A stretch of DNA of 64,000 nt, from the NCBI RefSeq assembly GCF_029167375.1, contig NZ_JARFTP010000020.1:1-64000 (forward strand), written 5' to 3'. How positions within the stretch are numbered: position 1 is the first letter of the stretch; the number at the start of each line of letters is the position of its first letter. Source of the stretch: Tsukamurella sp. 8F (lineage in GTDB: Bacteria; Actinomycetota; Actinomycetes; Mycobacteriales; Mycobacteriaceae). Under the pieces are notes generated by a model that had not been told where the DNA came from, made no database searches, and saw nothing but the letters and a program-made list of their open reading frames with translations. This document shows positions 1 to 6,460 of this stretch, one piece after another. The position numbers were made by a program, and so were the translations under genes.

Positions 1-28
1 CTCTCCCCTAAGCCCTAAGCACCTAGCG

Positions 29-343
29 CTACCCCCGCCTCCCCCTGCGTCTCGGCGCTCGCTCTTGTTCAGCGACACACCTTCTCAGCAAGTGCAGTTC
101 GTACGCGGCTTCATACAGCGCGCTCAACGCGTCTCCCGCTTCCACAACAGCGTCCGCTAACCGACGCGCTTCAACCGGGTGTGAACCGAATCCGTCTTTG
201 GCGATGCTGAGGTAGTAGTCGGCTTGGTGATCCATATGACAGCACGAAGCAGAGCAGTACCTATACGACACACCTTCGTTGGCGACTCTGCGAGTCATAG
301 GTCGCGGACACCCTTCCCGAAAACACTTCGTATGTTCGGTCAT
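29..343 (-). CDS. Small cysteine-rich phage protein, unknown function
   Basis: A 104-residue protein. Its ATG overlaps the stop of the upstream HNH gene in an ATGA arrangement, so the two are probably translationally coupled. The N-terminal half has six cysteines plus histidines (C-x4-C near residues 7-12, then a YCSASCC segment), which suggests a small zinc-binding fold. The C-terminus is Arg-rich. It lies where head-completion or terminase genes often follow an HNH gene, but I do not recognise the family. Confidence 0.6.
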   Translation of the reverse strand: MTEHTKCFREGCPRPMTRRVANEGVSYRYCSASCCHMDHQADYYLSIAKDGFGSHPVEARRLADAVVEAGDALSALYEAAYELHLLRRCVAEQERAPRRRGRRG

Positions 344-870
344 GCCGCCTTACTTCCCTTCCGGTTATTGTCCGACGCACACGAGGGTCGAACGTTCTCC
401 AACGAATGCTCCCCGCCTTTAGCCAGAGGCACGTAATGGTCTAGCTCTTGGAACTCTCCCCCGCAATACACGCATCTATCGCCGTACTCGGCTACTACAT
501 CCTCACGGGTGAACGGCTCACCTAGTACCGGAGTCACACCTTGCTCGTTGCATCGACGGATGTAGTTGGACCGCCAACGCACATGCGGCCTACCCGCGTA
601 GTTCTCTTGGTAGTACCTCTGTGTACGGTCTAAGACACTCTGCCGGTTCTCCTGGTAATACGCGTGGTTGTACTCACTCCGGTGCTCCCGGTTGTCAGCG
701 CGATAGCTTGCCGCACACGGTTTGCATCGTGGGGCTAGACCGTCACGAGCAGCTCGTTTCTGGCTGTACTCGCCTACAGGCTTCATCTCCCCACAAGCTC
801 CACACGACTTCAACCCGAGTGCGAGCAGTCTGTCTTTCTCTGCTCGTTCTTCTTTGGTGATACTCGGCAT
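340..870 (-). CDS. HNH endonuclease
   Basis: A 176-residue protein. The N-terminal third has a zinc-ribbon-like CGAC...CKPC pair, and the middle is a Tyr/Arg/Glu-rich stretch. The C-terminal 50 residues are the HNH core: CVYCGGEF, then LDHYVPLAKGG with the catalytic DH, then ENVRPSC and a DNNRKGSK tail. In HK97-type phages HNH proteins next to packaging genes help the terminase cut DNA; that role is inferred from position after the capsid gene. ATG start with an AAGAGG ribosome site. A homing endonuclease is the alternative. Confidence 0.85.
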   Translation of the reverse strand: MPSITKEERAEKDRLLALGLKSCGACGEMKPVGEYSQKRAARDGLAPRCKPCAASYRADNREHRSEYNHAYYQENRQSVLDRTQRYYQENYAGRPHVRWRSNYIRRCNEQGVTPVLGEPFTREDVVAEYGDRCVYCGGEFQELDHYVPLAKGGEHSLENVRPSCASDNNRKGSKAA

Positions 871-902
871 TCCTCTTACCCTCTCCCTCTTAAACAGAAA
901 AG

Positions 903-930
903 GCCGGGAGACCTCTTACAGTCTCCCGGC
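903..930 (-). terminator. Intrinsic terminator after the capsid gene
   Basis: A perfect 10-bp stem (GCCGGGAGAC / GTCTCCCGGC) with an 8-base loop. On the minus strand it is followed by CCTTTTCTGTTT, so it should end capsid transcripts before the HNH gene. Confidence 0.75.
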
Positions 931-963
931 TCTAATCACTGGTCTTTGCTGCCCCTACCCGAA

Positions 964-1014
964 GGCGACACCGGGAAGGGAGAGAGTTCTCCGAACTTCT
1001 CCCGAGGTGTCACC
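964..1014 (-). repeat. Structured repeat, copy 1
   Basis: Long hairpin: outer arms GGCGACAC and GTGTCACC enclose a 35-base core at 972-1006 that folds on itself (AGTTC tcc GAACT at the tip). The core is identical, in inverted orientation, to that of the copy at 2571-2621. The outer arms differ between copies by paired changes that keep the stem. On the minus strand the one imperfect outer pair is a G-T wobble. Confidence 0.8.
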
Positions 1015-1089
1015 GACCCTTCGGAGCTAAGCTCCTCCGGGGTATAGCTCTCCGGGGTAGAAAGCGCCCGGATAGGGCAGGGCGTCTAC

Positions 1090-1938
1090 CTAAGCAGCGT
1101 CGTACAGACGGACGTTAGCCGCTTCGTTCAGGTAACCGAGGCCGTAGCGGAACGTAGCCTTCAGGGCCACGCCATCCGACTGGAAGTGCGAGTCCTTGGA
1201 CACCTCGACACGCGCACCCTCGCGGACGACGAAGACGTTGGACGCTCGCGAGATACCCCACGCCTTGGTGTTCGTGTCGACCTGATTCGACAGCAGCACC
1301 GGGATGCCGGCCAGGAGCATCTGGTTATCCACGAAGTCGACTAGCGCACGGTTCGAGCCGCTGGCCTCCTTGAGCTTGGCGACGGCCTTAGCGGTCGCGG
1401 TGGACATGATCCAGTTCGTCAGCTCAGCACCCGCGTCGATAGCGGCGTACTTCGCATCGACGAAGGTGTCGAGGTTGGTGAGCGATGCGCCGGTATCGAC
1501 CTCCGAGTAGTCGGTCGACAGCAGGCCGTTCGGACCCTTGGCCGTGGTGTTCGCCAGGTAGGCACCATCGACAGCCCGGATAATCTGACGCTTCAGACCC
1601 TCAGCGACCATGTTCGCCGTGTCAGGGCTCGAGTCCGCCACCAGCTCGCGAGACTGAAGGTTGAAACCCGCGGTCTTGTAGATGGTGACCGGGACCTCAT
1701 CGGTGGTCGGGTCGGCGGCTGCGATGGTGTCCAGCTCGAGGTAGTGGGCGGTGCTGGGGTCGGCCAGCAGACGCGGGTACAGAACCTTGTCCCGGTCGGT
1801 AGACGCGTGAGTCATCGACTGCGCGGCGATAGAGTCCGCCTTGACAGCGTTGACCACAAGCTCGCCGTACGCCTCCGGGGTGATTGCGGCGGTGGCCTGG
1901 GTGAAACCGGCACCGCTCTGGGTATTGACGAAGCTCAT
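1090..1938 (-). CDS. HK97-fold major capsid protein
   Basis: A 282-residue protein with the layout of the phage capsid family: a short N-terminal arm, a strand-rich P-domain region, the stretch WGISRASNVFVVREGAR typical of late P-domain strands, and a C-terminal FRYGLGYLNEAANVRLY. It is shorter than HK97 gp5 and starts directly at the mature-like arm, which fits a separate scaffold gene upstream (2074-2523). ATG start preceded by GGGAG. This gene shows the element builds its own shell and is not a bare integrative island. Confidence 0.85.
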   Translation of the reverse strand: MSFVNTQSGAGFTQATAAITPEAYGELVVNAVKADSIAAQSMTHASTDRDKVLYPRLLADPSTAHYLELDTIAAADPTTDEVPVTIYKTAGFNLQSRELVADSSPDTANMVAEGLKRQIIRAVDGAYLANTTAKGPNGLLSTDYSEVDTGASLTNLDTFVDAKYAAIDAGAELTNWIMSTATAKAVAKLKEASGSNRALVDFVDNQMLLAGIPVLLSNQVDTNTKAWGISRASNVFVVREGARVEVSKDSHFQSDGVALKATFRYGLGYLNEAANVRLYDAA

Positions 1939-1975
1939 TCAAGCTCCCTTCCTGCCTTGGTGGAGGCATGAGAAA

Positions 1976-1997
1976 GGGACCCTCATCGGAGGGTCCC
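1976..1997. terminator. Hairpin between scaffold and capsid genes
   Basis: Perfect 9-bp stem GGGACCCTC / GAGGGTCCC with a 4-base loop, T-rich on both exits. It may reduce read-through into the capsid gene or stabilise the capsid mRNA 5' end. Confidence 0.6.
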
Positions 1998-2073
1998 CAG
2001 TTTGTTATTCCTTCGTGTCGTCACGGACGACAACGGGGCGGGTGAGCCACAGACTCACCTACCCCCAGACGTT

Positions 2074-2523
2074 TCAGATAGAGCCAAGTAGGTCCCCGAA
2101 CGTCGGGAGCTTATGACCTCCGGACCCTCCGCCTGTCCCTTGCGTCGGGTCGAACGCCGGCGACAGCTTCCCTAGCCGGGGTCGTTCGGAGAGCAAAAGC
2201 TCTGCATCCGCCTGGACCTTGGCGGGGTCTACGTTCCCGGAGTCATCGAGATAGTCAGCCGGGGTGTTCTCGGACAGCCAGAGGTCCGAACCATCAGCGA
2301 GCCGCGACCCTGCCAGTCGCTCTATCTCCCGACGTTGCATCTGCTCTATCCGTGCGGTAGCGGCCTCGAGTGCGGTACGCGCTTCGTTCCTCTCGGTTCG
2401 ATATCGAGCCTCTCTACGGCTCGGATTCTCCGTACCCTTATCGTCACCCTCGGAGGTGTCTGTTCGTCCCTCTACGGGGCTCTCAGACCCCTTTACGGGG
2501 GTCTCCTGTGAAGTGTCTTCCAT
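2074..2523 (-). CDS. Phage scaffolding protein
   Basis: A 149-residue protein. The acidic, Ser/Thr-rich N-terminus (about 40 residues) is followed by a predicted helix or coiled coil (residues about 40-70, rich in Arg, Glu and Ala). Then comes a short ordered part with DLWLSENTPADYLDDSGNVD, and a Gly-rich C-terminus ending PTFGDLLGSI. This is the usual architecture of actinophage scaffold proteins and the gene sits just upstream of the capsid gene. It would guide capsid assembly and then leave or be degraded. ATG with GAGGA upstream. Confidence 0.75.
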   Translation of the reverse strand: MEDTSQETPVKGSESPVEGRTDTSEGDDKGTENPSRREARYRTERNEARTALEAATARIEQMQRREIERLAGSRLADGSDLWLSENTPADYLDDSGNVDPAKVQADAELLLSERPRLGKLSPAFDPTQGTGGGSGGHKLPTFGDLLGSI

Positions 2524-2570
2524 TCCTCTGTCTCTCCTAGTGTCCGAGGGGACTCTCGTCCCCGAGGGTC

Positions 2571-2621
2571 GGTGTCATCTCGGGAGAAGTTCGGAGAACT
2601 CTCTCCCTTCCCGATGACGCC
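2571..2621 (+). repeat. Structured repeat, copy 2
   Basis: Same element as 964-1014 in the opposite orientation. The core at 2579-2613 is identical over 35 bases. Outer arms are GGTGTCAT and ATGACGCC, so two base pairs of the arm differ from copy 1 with both partners changed together. Lies between the 73-residue gene and the scaffold gene. Confidence 0.8.
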
Positions 2622-2626
2622 TCCGG

Positions 2627-2848
2627 CTATCGCCGGTATGCGTCATTCCCGTAGCAGTTGCCGTAGCTATCCGCTACAAGCTCGCGGTAGCTGAATGCCG
2701 ACTGGGGTCGAGGTGTGCGACCTCGGTCCCAGAGCCCGCGACGTTCGTCCTCCGACGACCACCACTCCACTACGGGGTTCTTCCCATGCGGGTTGTTCTC
2801 CAAGAAAGCGAGGTAGTCCTCGAACGTCTTAGCGTCTCGGCTAGCCAC
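2627..2848 (-). CDS. Small phage protein, unknown function
   Basis: A 73-residue protein, hydrophilic with many aromatic residues (segments VVEWWSSEDERRGLWDRG and YGNCYGNDAYRR). The GTG start at 2848 has GGAG about 10 bases upstream and overlaps the stop of the tiny membrane ORF before it. I do not recognise a family. Confidence 0.5.
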   Translation of the reverse strand: MASRDAKTFEDYLAFLENNPHGKNPVVEWWSSEDERRGLWDRGRTPRPQSAFSYRELVADSYGNCYGNDAYRR

Positions 2849-2930
2849 TAAGCCGCGTCTCCATCCATCTTTCGATGACGTAGCCGGTGAACCAACCGAC
2901 CGCTACCGCTAGTGGCGCTACAACCACCAC
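2841..2930 (-). CDS. Tiny single-pass membrane peptide (tentative)
   Basis: A possible 29-residue peptide starting at GTG 2930, two bases after the stop of the upstream gene. It would hold one hydrophobic helix (VVVVAPLAVAVGWFTGYVI) and a short charged tail. It fills the gap between two coupled small genes, which supports it. No ribosome site is obvious, so this is tentative. Confidence 0.35.
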   Translation of the reverse strand: MVVVAPLAVAVGWFTGYVIERWMETRLSG

Positions 2931-2932
2931 GG

Positions 2933-3160
2933 TCAGTAGCCCATCTGGGAGTCGTCTAGCCAGTCGGTGAACGTCCACGTACCGTCGTAGTCGCGGTACA
3001 TCCGGGAGCTTCCGACGTTCCACACGGCGTCTGTACCGTGCCGTCTATCCGAGGGAACGGAGTTCCCGAGGGTCGGTGACACCTCCGGTGTCGCCTCCGG
3101 GTGAGCCAGCTTGTCATCAGCGACGTTTACCGCGTCTAGATCCATGTCGTTTACGATCAT
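2933..3160 (-). CDS. Small phage protein, unknown function
   Basis: A 75-residue acidic protein starting MIVNDMDLDAV. The ATG at 3160 has a good GAAGGAA site. The C-terminal part is aromatic (SSRMYRDYDGTWTFTDWLDD). Part of the coding sequence (3075-3095) coincides with a short copy of the structured repeat found at 964 and 2571. Function unknown; position suggests a structural or morphogenesis operon. Confidence 0.55.
   Translation of the reverse strand: MIVNDMDLDAVNVADDKLAHPEATPEVSPTLGNSVPSDRRHGTDAVWNVGSSRMYRDYDGTWTFTDWLDDSQMGY
3075..3095 (+). repeat. Structured repeat, short copy 3 (inside a gene)
   Basis: GGTGACACC tcc GGTGTCGCC, a perfect 9-bp hairpin apart from one G-T wobble. Its arms and flanks match the outer arms of copy 1, but the long core is absent. 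Confidence 0.6.
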
Positions 3161-3179
3161 CGTTCCTTCTCTCTCCGGC

Positions 3180-3198
3180 GTGGCACCGGAGGTGACAC
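3180..3198. repeat. Structured repeat, degenerate copy 4
   Basis: GTGGCACC gga GGTGACAC, an 8-bp hairpin with one mismatch, in the leader of the 75-residue gene. It resembles the outer arms of copies 1 and 3. Confidence 0.4.
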
Positions 3199-3217
3199 AC
3201 CTTGTGTACGCATGAGT

Positions 3218-3249
3218 AACCCCCGGCCAGTCGGGACCAGCCGGGGGTT
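3218..3249. terminator. Strong hairpin, probable terminator
   Basis: Perfect 10-bp stem AACCCCCGGC / GCCGGGGGTT with a 12-base loop at the left end of a gene-free tract. Confidence 0.6.
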
Positions 3250-3743
3250 CGCTACTTACATCTTGTGCAGAGCCGCTAACTACACAGTTAGCCCAACAAC
3301 GAGACTGTCTCGTTGCCAACCGGCAGACGGGGAACTCGTATCCGATTCCACTGCCGGAAGTCTGTTCGGCCAGGCGGCGAGCCGACTGACCTTGTGATCC
3401 ATTCCCACTTCGGTGGTTCACCCCCCGACCCGCCAGGGAAGACGTGTCGTCTCCGACGCCACGCCGTGCGGGGGGATCACCTCGGCCGGACACCTCCGGC
3501 CTGATTCTCGCGGGCACCGGGTAACCAGTCCGGTGCTCCGTCACGAGCACGACGAAAGAACGTGCCCGAGTGTGTCGCCAACCGAAGGTCGGTTGGCACG
3601 TCAAGAGGCGGCTAGGCGAGGAATGGGGAACCTAGCCGCCCGGCGTGGGCCGAGAGAGTCGCCCACGCCTACGAGGTCGCACACGACCCGTGGCATGAAG
3701 GTCCAGTCGGTGCGGTACCCCGTAGGTACTTGTTCGCCGGGGG
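3250..3743. other. Gene-free tract with serial stem-loops
   Basis: No convincing ORF on either strand. It contains a run of perfect or near-perfect hairpins: 3275-3292 (7 bp), 3297-3315 (8 bp), 3320-3357 (7 bp), 3484-3501 (6 bp), 3514-3536 (7 bp), 3577-3597 (9 bp, 3-base loop), 3607-3640 (10 bp) and 3642-3669 (9 bp). The last three follow with 9 and 1 base between them. GTGATCC near 3394 can also pair with GGATCAC near 3474. Perhaps a structured RNA, packaging signal or origin; no tRNA fold fits. Confidence 0.5.
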
Positions 3744-3920
3744 CTACCCGGCTAGTAGAGCCTCGAGGGCTTGCAGCTTGCGGTTCGCGTCTCGTAGACG
3801 CTGGCGGTACTCTCGTTGGTTCTGTCGTGAGCAGTAGATGCACTTACCGTCGTACGGTCGTACGTCGTCCGGACCGTTAAGGGTGTGACCGCCGGAGCGG
3901 CATCGGCGCGGGTAGTTCAT
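3744..3920 (-). CDS. Small zinc-finger phage protein
   Basis: A 58-residue protein with ATG at 3920 and AAAGG upstream. It starts MNYPRRCRSGGHTL and continues to GKCIYCSRQNQREYRQRLR, so C-x4-H and C-x2-C make a plausible zinc site, followed by a basic Arg/Gln helix ending EALLAG. Proteins of this size and pattern are common in actinophages and probably bind nucleic acid. It is the only coding sequence between two gene-free, hairpin-rich tracts. Confidence 0.65.
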   Translation of the reverse strand: MNYPRRCRSGGHTLNGPDDVRPYDGKCIYCSRQNQREYRQRLRDANRKLQALEALLAG

Positions 3921-3979
3921 GGCGGTAACCTTTCGGGTCGGGGTAGCGTAGAGCTACCGTCTTCGATCAAATAAGAGAA

Positions 3980-4005
3980 GCCCTCGACCTAGGTGGGTCG
4001 AAGGC
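3980..4005 (-). terminator. Bulged hairpin, possible terminator
   Basis: TCGACC / GGTCGA core stem extended past a one-base bulge. On the minus strand it is followed by T-rich TTCTCTTATTT, upstream of the zinc-finger gene. Confidence 0.45.
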
Positions 4006-4123
4006 GTAGCTGGGGAGTTGGTGCTCCCTCTGTGAATAAATAAGATCAACTATTCCGAACACAGCACTGTAGTGTGCCGTAGTTCACAGGGTTGAGGTCT
4101 GCCACCTGGGGGTTTTGATCTTC

Positions 4124-4144
4124 CCCCCTCATACGTAAGTAGGT
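4124..4144 (-). repeat. 21-bp direct repeat, copy A
   Basis: Minus-strand reading starts ACCTACTTACGTATGAGGGG. Identical to 4274-4294, exactly 150 bp away. Confidence 0.85.
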
Positions 4145-4273
4145 TAGTAGTTCGGCTGGACACCGGGAGTGTGACGCGTCTCCCTTACCCTCTACGTAGA
4201 TCAGTACCTCCTACACCGTTGATACCTTCTCATGTAGTGACCTACTTCACGCGTATCGGCAGGCCTACCTTTA

Positions 4274-4294
4274 CCCCCTCATACGTAAGTAGGT
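4274..4294 (-). repeat. 21-bp direct repeat, copy B
   Basis: Identical to 4124-4144. A third, partial match in inverted orientation (ACCTACTT on the plus strand) lies at 4239-4246. Candidate repressor or replication-protein binding sites. Confidence 0.85.
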
Positions 4295-4580
4295 GTAATA
4301 ATCCACCCCCCCCTACCTGATAATGGGACCGACTGCACTGGACCGGGTAGGAGACCGGACTCCGATACAGCGGAGTCGGAAGCGTCATCGGGAAAAGGGA
4401 GGTGCTTCCGGGTGCCTAGCGGCCACGTCGTCAAACCAGAGAGGCCCGTAAAGGCCTCTAGCTGCCACGCTGACGGACCGTTGAACGGCACCGGGTGCCC
4501 ATTCCTGGTATCGCATACGGCCATAGAGCGACTTTTAGACACACCCGAGGGTGAGGGGGCCGGGAGGCCCCTTCGACGCC
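4295..4580. other. Gene-free tract with short hairpins
   Basis: Contains perfect stems at 4358-4377 (GACTCCG / CGGAGTC), 4440-4459 (AGAGGCC / GGCCTCT) and about 4557-4572 (GGGGCC / GGCCCC). The last lies just downstream of the 106-residue gene and may end its transcript. An 87-codon minus-strand reading frame crosses the tract but lacks a ribosome site, so I do not call it. Confidence 0.45.
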
Positions 4581-4901
4581 TTAGAATCCTCGACCTCTAC
4601 GCGGCCCTGCGGGACGAACGGCTTCCGCCGCACACCAGAGCGTGAGGTCTACGTGTCCCCGGCCGGCTTCCACCGTTACCCGGACCTCCGCTATCCACTC
4701 GCCCCCGACCAGGCGAGCCCACCGTAGGACCACTCCGTCCAGCTCCCCGCCGAACCGGAGTCCGTGGCTTCTCAGCCACATCGGCCGCTCCCCCGCTCGG
4801 AGTCCCGCTCTGTGGAGACCGGGGAACACCCGGTCCGTACGCACCACGCACGGCGTGGGAGGTACCGGAACCTTCCACACCCTGGCCGCGTAGTCCTCCA
4901 C
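4581..4901 (-). CDS. Phage protein, unknown function
   Basis: A 106-residue protein with a strand-like core (segments LDGVVLRWARLVGGEWIAEV and GHVDLTLWCAAEAVRP) and a basic C-terminus. The GTG start at 4901 has GGAGGT about 12 bases upstream. A shorter form from the internal Met about 40 residues in is possible. It lies downstream of the replication-like gene. Family not recognised. Confidence 0.5.
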   Translation of the reverse strand: MEDYAARVWKVPVPPTPCVVRTDRVFPGLHRAGLRAGERPMWLRSHGLRFGGELDGVVLRWARLVGGEWIAEVRVTVEAGRGHVDLTLWCAAEAVRPAGPRRGRGF

Positions 4902-4973
4902 CTACGAGATCGTACCTCCGTTCGATGTATAGGCACCTATCCGAACGGATGATGGCGTCGAGGGGCAACGCCC

Positions 4974-5846
4974 CTAGCCGTCGCGGTACCCACGCCACCA
5001 CGTGTTCCTGGTCTTCTTCAACCGGTCGTACGGCGTGAAGCCGTTTATCGGCACGTCGTCCCCTTCCAGCGTCCCCGCTAGCGCGTTGTCCAGTAGCTCG
5101 CGGGCCGCGCCGGGTGAGCACCCGACTGCCTCCGCTGTGTCGGTGACGGTGACAGGTGTGTTCGGCGGGAGCAACCACACCCACGCCCTGAACAACTCCT
5201 CGCGGTCCCACCTGTTAAGGGGGACATACATAATACCGGTACTATGTAAGTCCCCCTTATTAGGGGACTTCCCCACACCGTGCTCCGGTCGCCAGAGCAG
5301 GTCCAGCTCGTAGAGGTTGGACTTCCCGTATTCGGTAGAGACCTTCACGGCTAGAGCCGCCGGATGCTTCCACAGTCGGTGGGTAGCTTCGTTCATCTTC
5401 TTGAAGCTCATGCTGCCGTCTATCTCTGCCAGCTCGCGGCACGACGCTGTAAACGGATTCTTCCCCACCCTCTGGGCCAGCTTGGCTAGCGCCAGCAGGC
5501 ACCGCTTGTTCATCCCGCGTCGGTCCTCTGCCGCTTCTAGAGCGGCGATGAACTCTGCGACCTCACGTTGGAACTCCTGGTCAGCTCCCCCGCCCCCGGC
5601 TAGGGCCGGGTCGTACGTCTCATCCGCGAACGTGAACGCTCTGCGAGCTTGGTACTCGGTTCGGTCCCTGCCCTTGTCCAGGCTCGGATATGAGTCCCAG
5701 AGCGGTGTATCCCGAATCGAATCTACGAACTCATCATCGTCTAGACCGGCCCCGACCGCTTTCAGCGCCAGCTTGCAAGCTGTCCGCCACCACTCGTCGC
5801 GGTCGGCGGGGTACTCGTCGGTTAGCTCACTCGGTAGACGATGCAC
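4974..5846 (-). CDS. Putative replication or DNA-binding protein
   Basis: A 290-residue protein with a GTG start overlapping the upstream gene by 20 bases. The N-terminus (WWRTACKLALKAVGAGLDDDEF) resembles the C-terminal helical part of phage and plasmid primase-type proteins. A helical middle region of winged-helix type follows (MNKRCLLALAKLAQRVG, then SFKKMNEATHRLWKHPAA), and a second HTH-like segment lies near residues 230-260 (DTAEAVGCSPGAARELLDNA). This fits an initiator, but no catalytic motif is visible. The coding sequence contains a 42-bp palindrome at 5217-5258 that could be its binding site. Confidence 0.5.
   Translation of the reverse strand: MHRLPSELTDEYPADRDEWWRTACKLALKAVGAGLDDDEFVDSIRDTPLWDSYPSLDKGRDRTEYQARRAFTFADETYDPALAGGGGADQEFQREVAEFIAALEAAEDRRGMNKRCLLALAKLAQRVGKNPFTASCRELAEIDGSMSFKKMNEATHRLWKHPAALAVKVSTEYGKSNLYELDLLWRPEHGVGKSPNKGDLHSTGIMYVPLNRWDREELFRAWVWLLPPNTPVTVTDTAEAVGCSPGAARELLDNALAGTLEGDDVPINGFTPYDRLKKTRNTWWRGYRDG
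5217..5258. repeat. 42-bp near-perfect palindrome within the replication-like gene
   Basis: Symmetry axis between 5237 and 5238; 19 of 21 position pairs match, with two mismatches. The outer arms are AAGGGGGAC / GTCCCCCTT and the inner part is centred on TACCGGTA. A nearby AGGGGACTT (from about 5262) could compete for the right arm. Candidate origin or operator. Confidence 0.75.
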
Positions 5847-6000
5847 GGTCGGCCCCTGTGGCTCGATTGATCTGGTCCCGGAGAGCTATCAGCTCCTCCC
5901 GGTTCAGGTAGAGGACTCCCCGCGTCCCCGTCTTACCTATCCGGTAGACGACCTCGGTTCGGTCCAAGTTCCACTGTTGCTGGATCGCGGTCGAGGTCAT
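5827..6000 (-). CDS. Small phage protein, unknown function
   Basis: A 57-residue protein starting MTSTAIQQQWNLDRTEVVYR and continuing with GVLYLNREELIALRDQIN, which looks like a short strand pair and a helix. The ATG at 6000 overlaps the stop of a 13-codon ORF and has GGGAG close upstream; a GTG nine bases earlier is the alternative. It is first in the leftward early operon. Could be a regulator or excision factor, but no family is recognised. Confidence 0.55.
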   Translation of the reverse strand: MTSTAIQQQWNLDRTEVVYRIGKTGTRGVLYLNREELIALRDQINRATGADRASSTE

Positions 6001-6038
6001 CGCTCCCACTCGGTGGGATCGTCGGTCTTGTTGCTCAT
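5997..6038 (-). CDS. 13-residue leader peptide (MSNKTDDPTEWER)
   Basis: ATG at 6038 follows a strong GAGAAGGAA site. The stop codon overlaps the next ATG (ATGA). It may exist only to couple translation of the following 57-residue protein. Confidence 0.45.
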   Translation of the reverse strand: MSNKTDDPTEWER

Positions 6039-6460
6039 ATTCCTTCTCTCTGTTGAAACGACGGCACAGGAACAGCGTTCCCGGTGCCTAGCGTCGCCGT
6101 ACAGCGACTTTCTCCCGTCTACCCACCACGGGTAGCCGGTTCATACACCAAGCCCGTAGGAGGCTTGGTTCTCCATTCAGTTGTCGAAGTTCGCGACCCC
6201 CGCCGTGGCGGTAAGCCCCTCCGCAGCGGCTAGAACTCCCGTGCGATGACGCTGAACGTACACGAACGTAAGCGGGTGTCAAGTCCGATAGTTGACAACT
6301 AACGACGGCACTGCTAAGCGAACCTAGAGGCATCCGAAGGGTGCAGTCTGACCTGCTGCGTTGATCTTAGGTGTCGTTACCTATGCTCTAGGAATCGGTA
6401 GAGCCTCACTGTGACATCGACTGTTAGCCAGAGCCGACAGACCAGCCCTTGCAAGAGCGA
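6039..6460. other. Control region between integrase and early genes
   Basis: No gene seen. It holds the leftward promoter at 6255-6282, an 11-bp palindrome AGTTGACAACT at 6290-6300, and leader hairpins at 6148-6168 (CCAAGCC / GGCTTGG) and 6093-6108. The stretch 6301-6460, downstream of the integrase stop, shows nothing I can assign. Confidence 0.5.
6255..6282 (-). promoter_or_regulatory. Leftward early promoter
   Basis: Minus strand TTGACA (6277-6282), 16-bp spacer, TACGTT (6255-6260). It would drive the 13-residue ORF, the 57-residue gene and the replication-like gene. A palindrome with a second TTGACA lies just upstream at 6290-6300 and could be an operator. Confidence 0.65.

Noticed and set aside
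3250-3743. Phage tRNA cluster
   Set aside because: Stem lengths and loop sizes do not fit acceptor, D, anticodon and T arms, and no T-loop consensus is present.
3413-3880. 155-codon plus-strand reading frame across the hairpin tract
   Set aside because: Arg/Pro/Ser-rich composition, no ribosome site, opposite to all genes of the element and overlapping the zinc-finger gene.
4279-4542. 87-codon minus-strand reading frame
   Set aside because: No ribosome site, crosses several perfect hairpins and one of the direct repeats, and the translation has no protein-like pattern.
6290-6320. Plus-strand promoter TTGACA-17-TAAGCG
   Set aside because: The -10 is poor and no plus-strand gene follows; the TTGACA is better explained as part of the palindrome AGTTGACAACT next to the leftward promoter.
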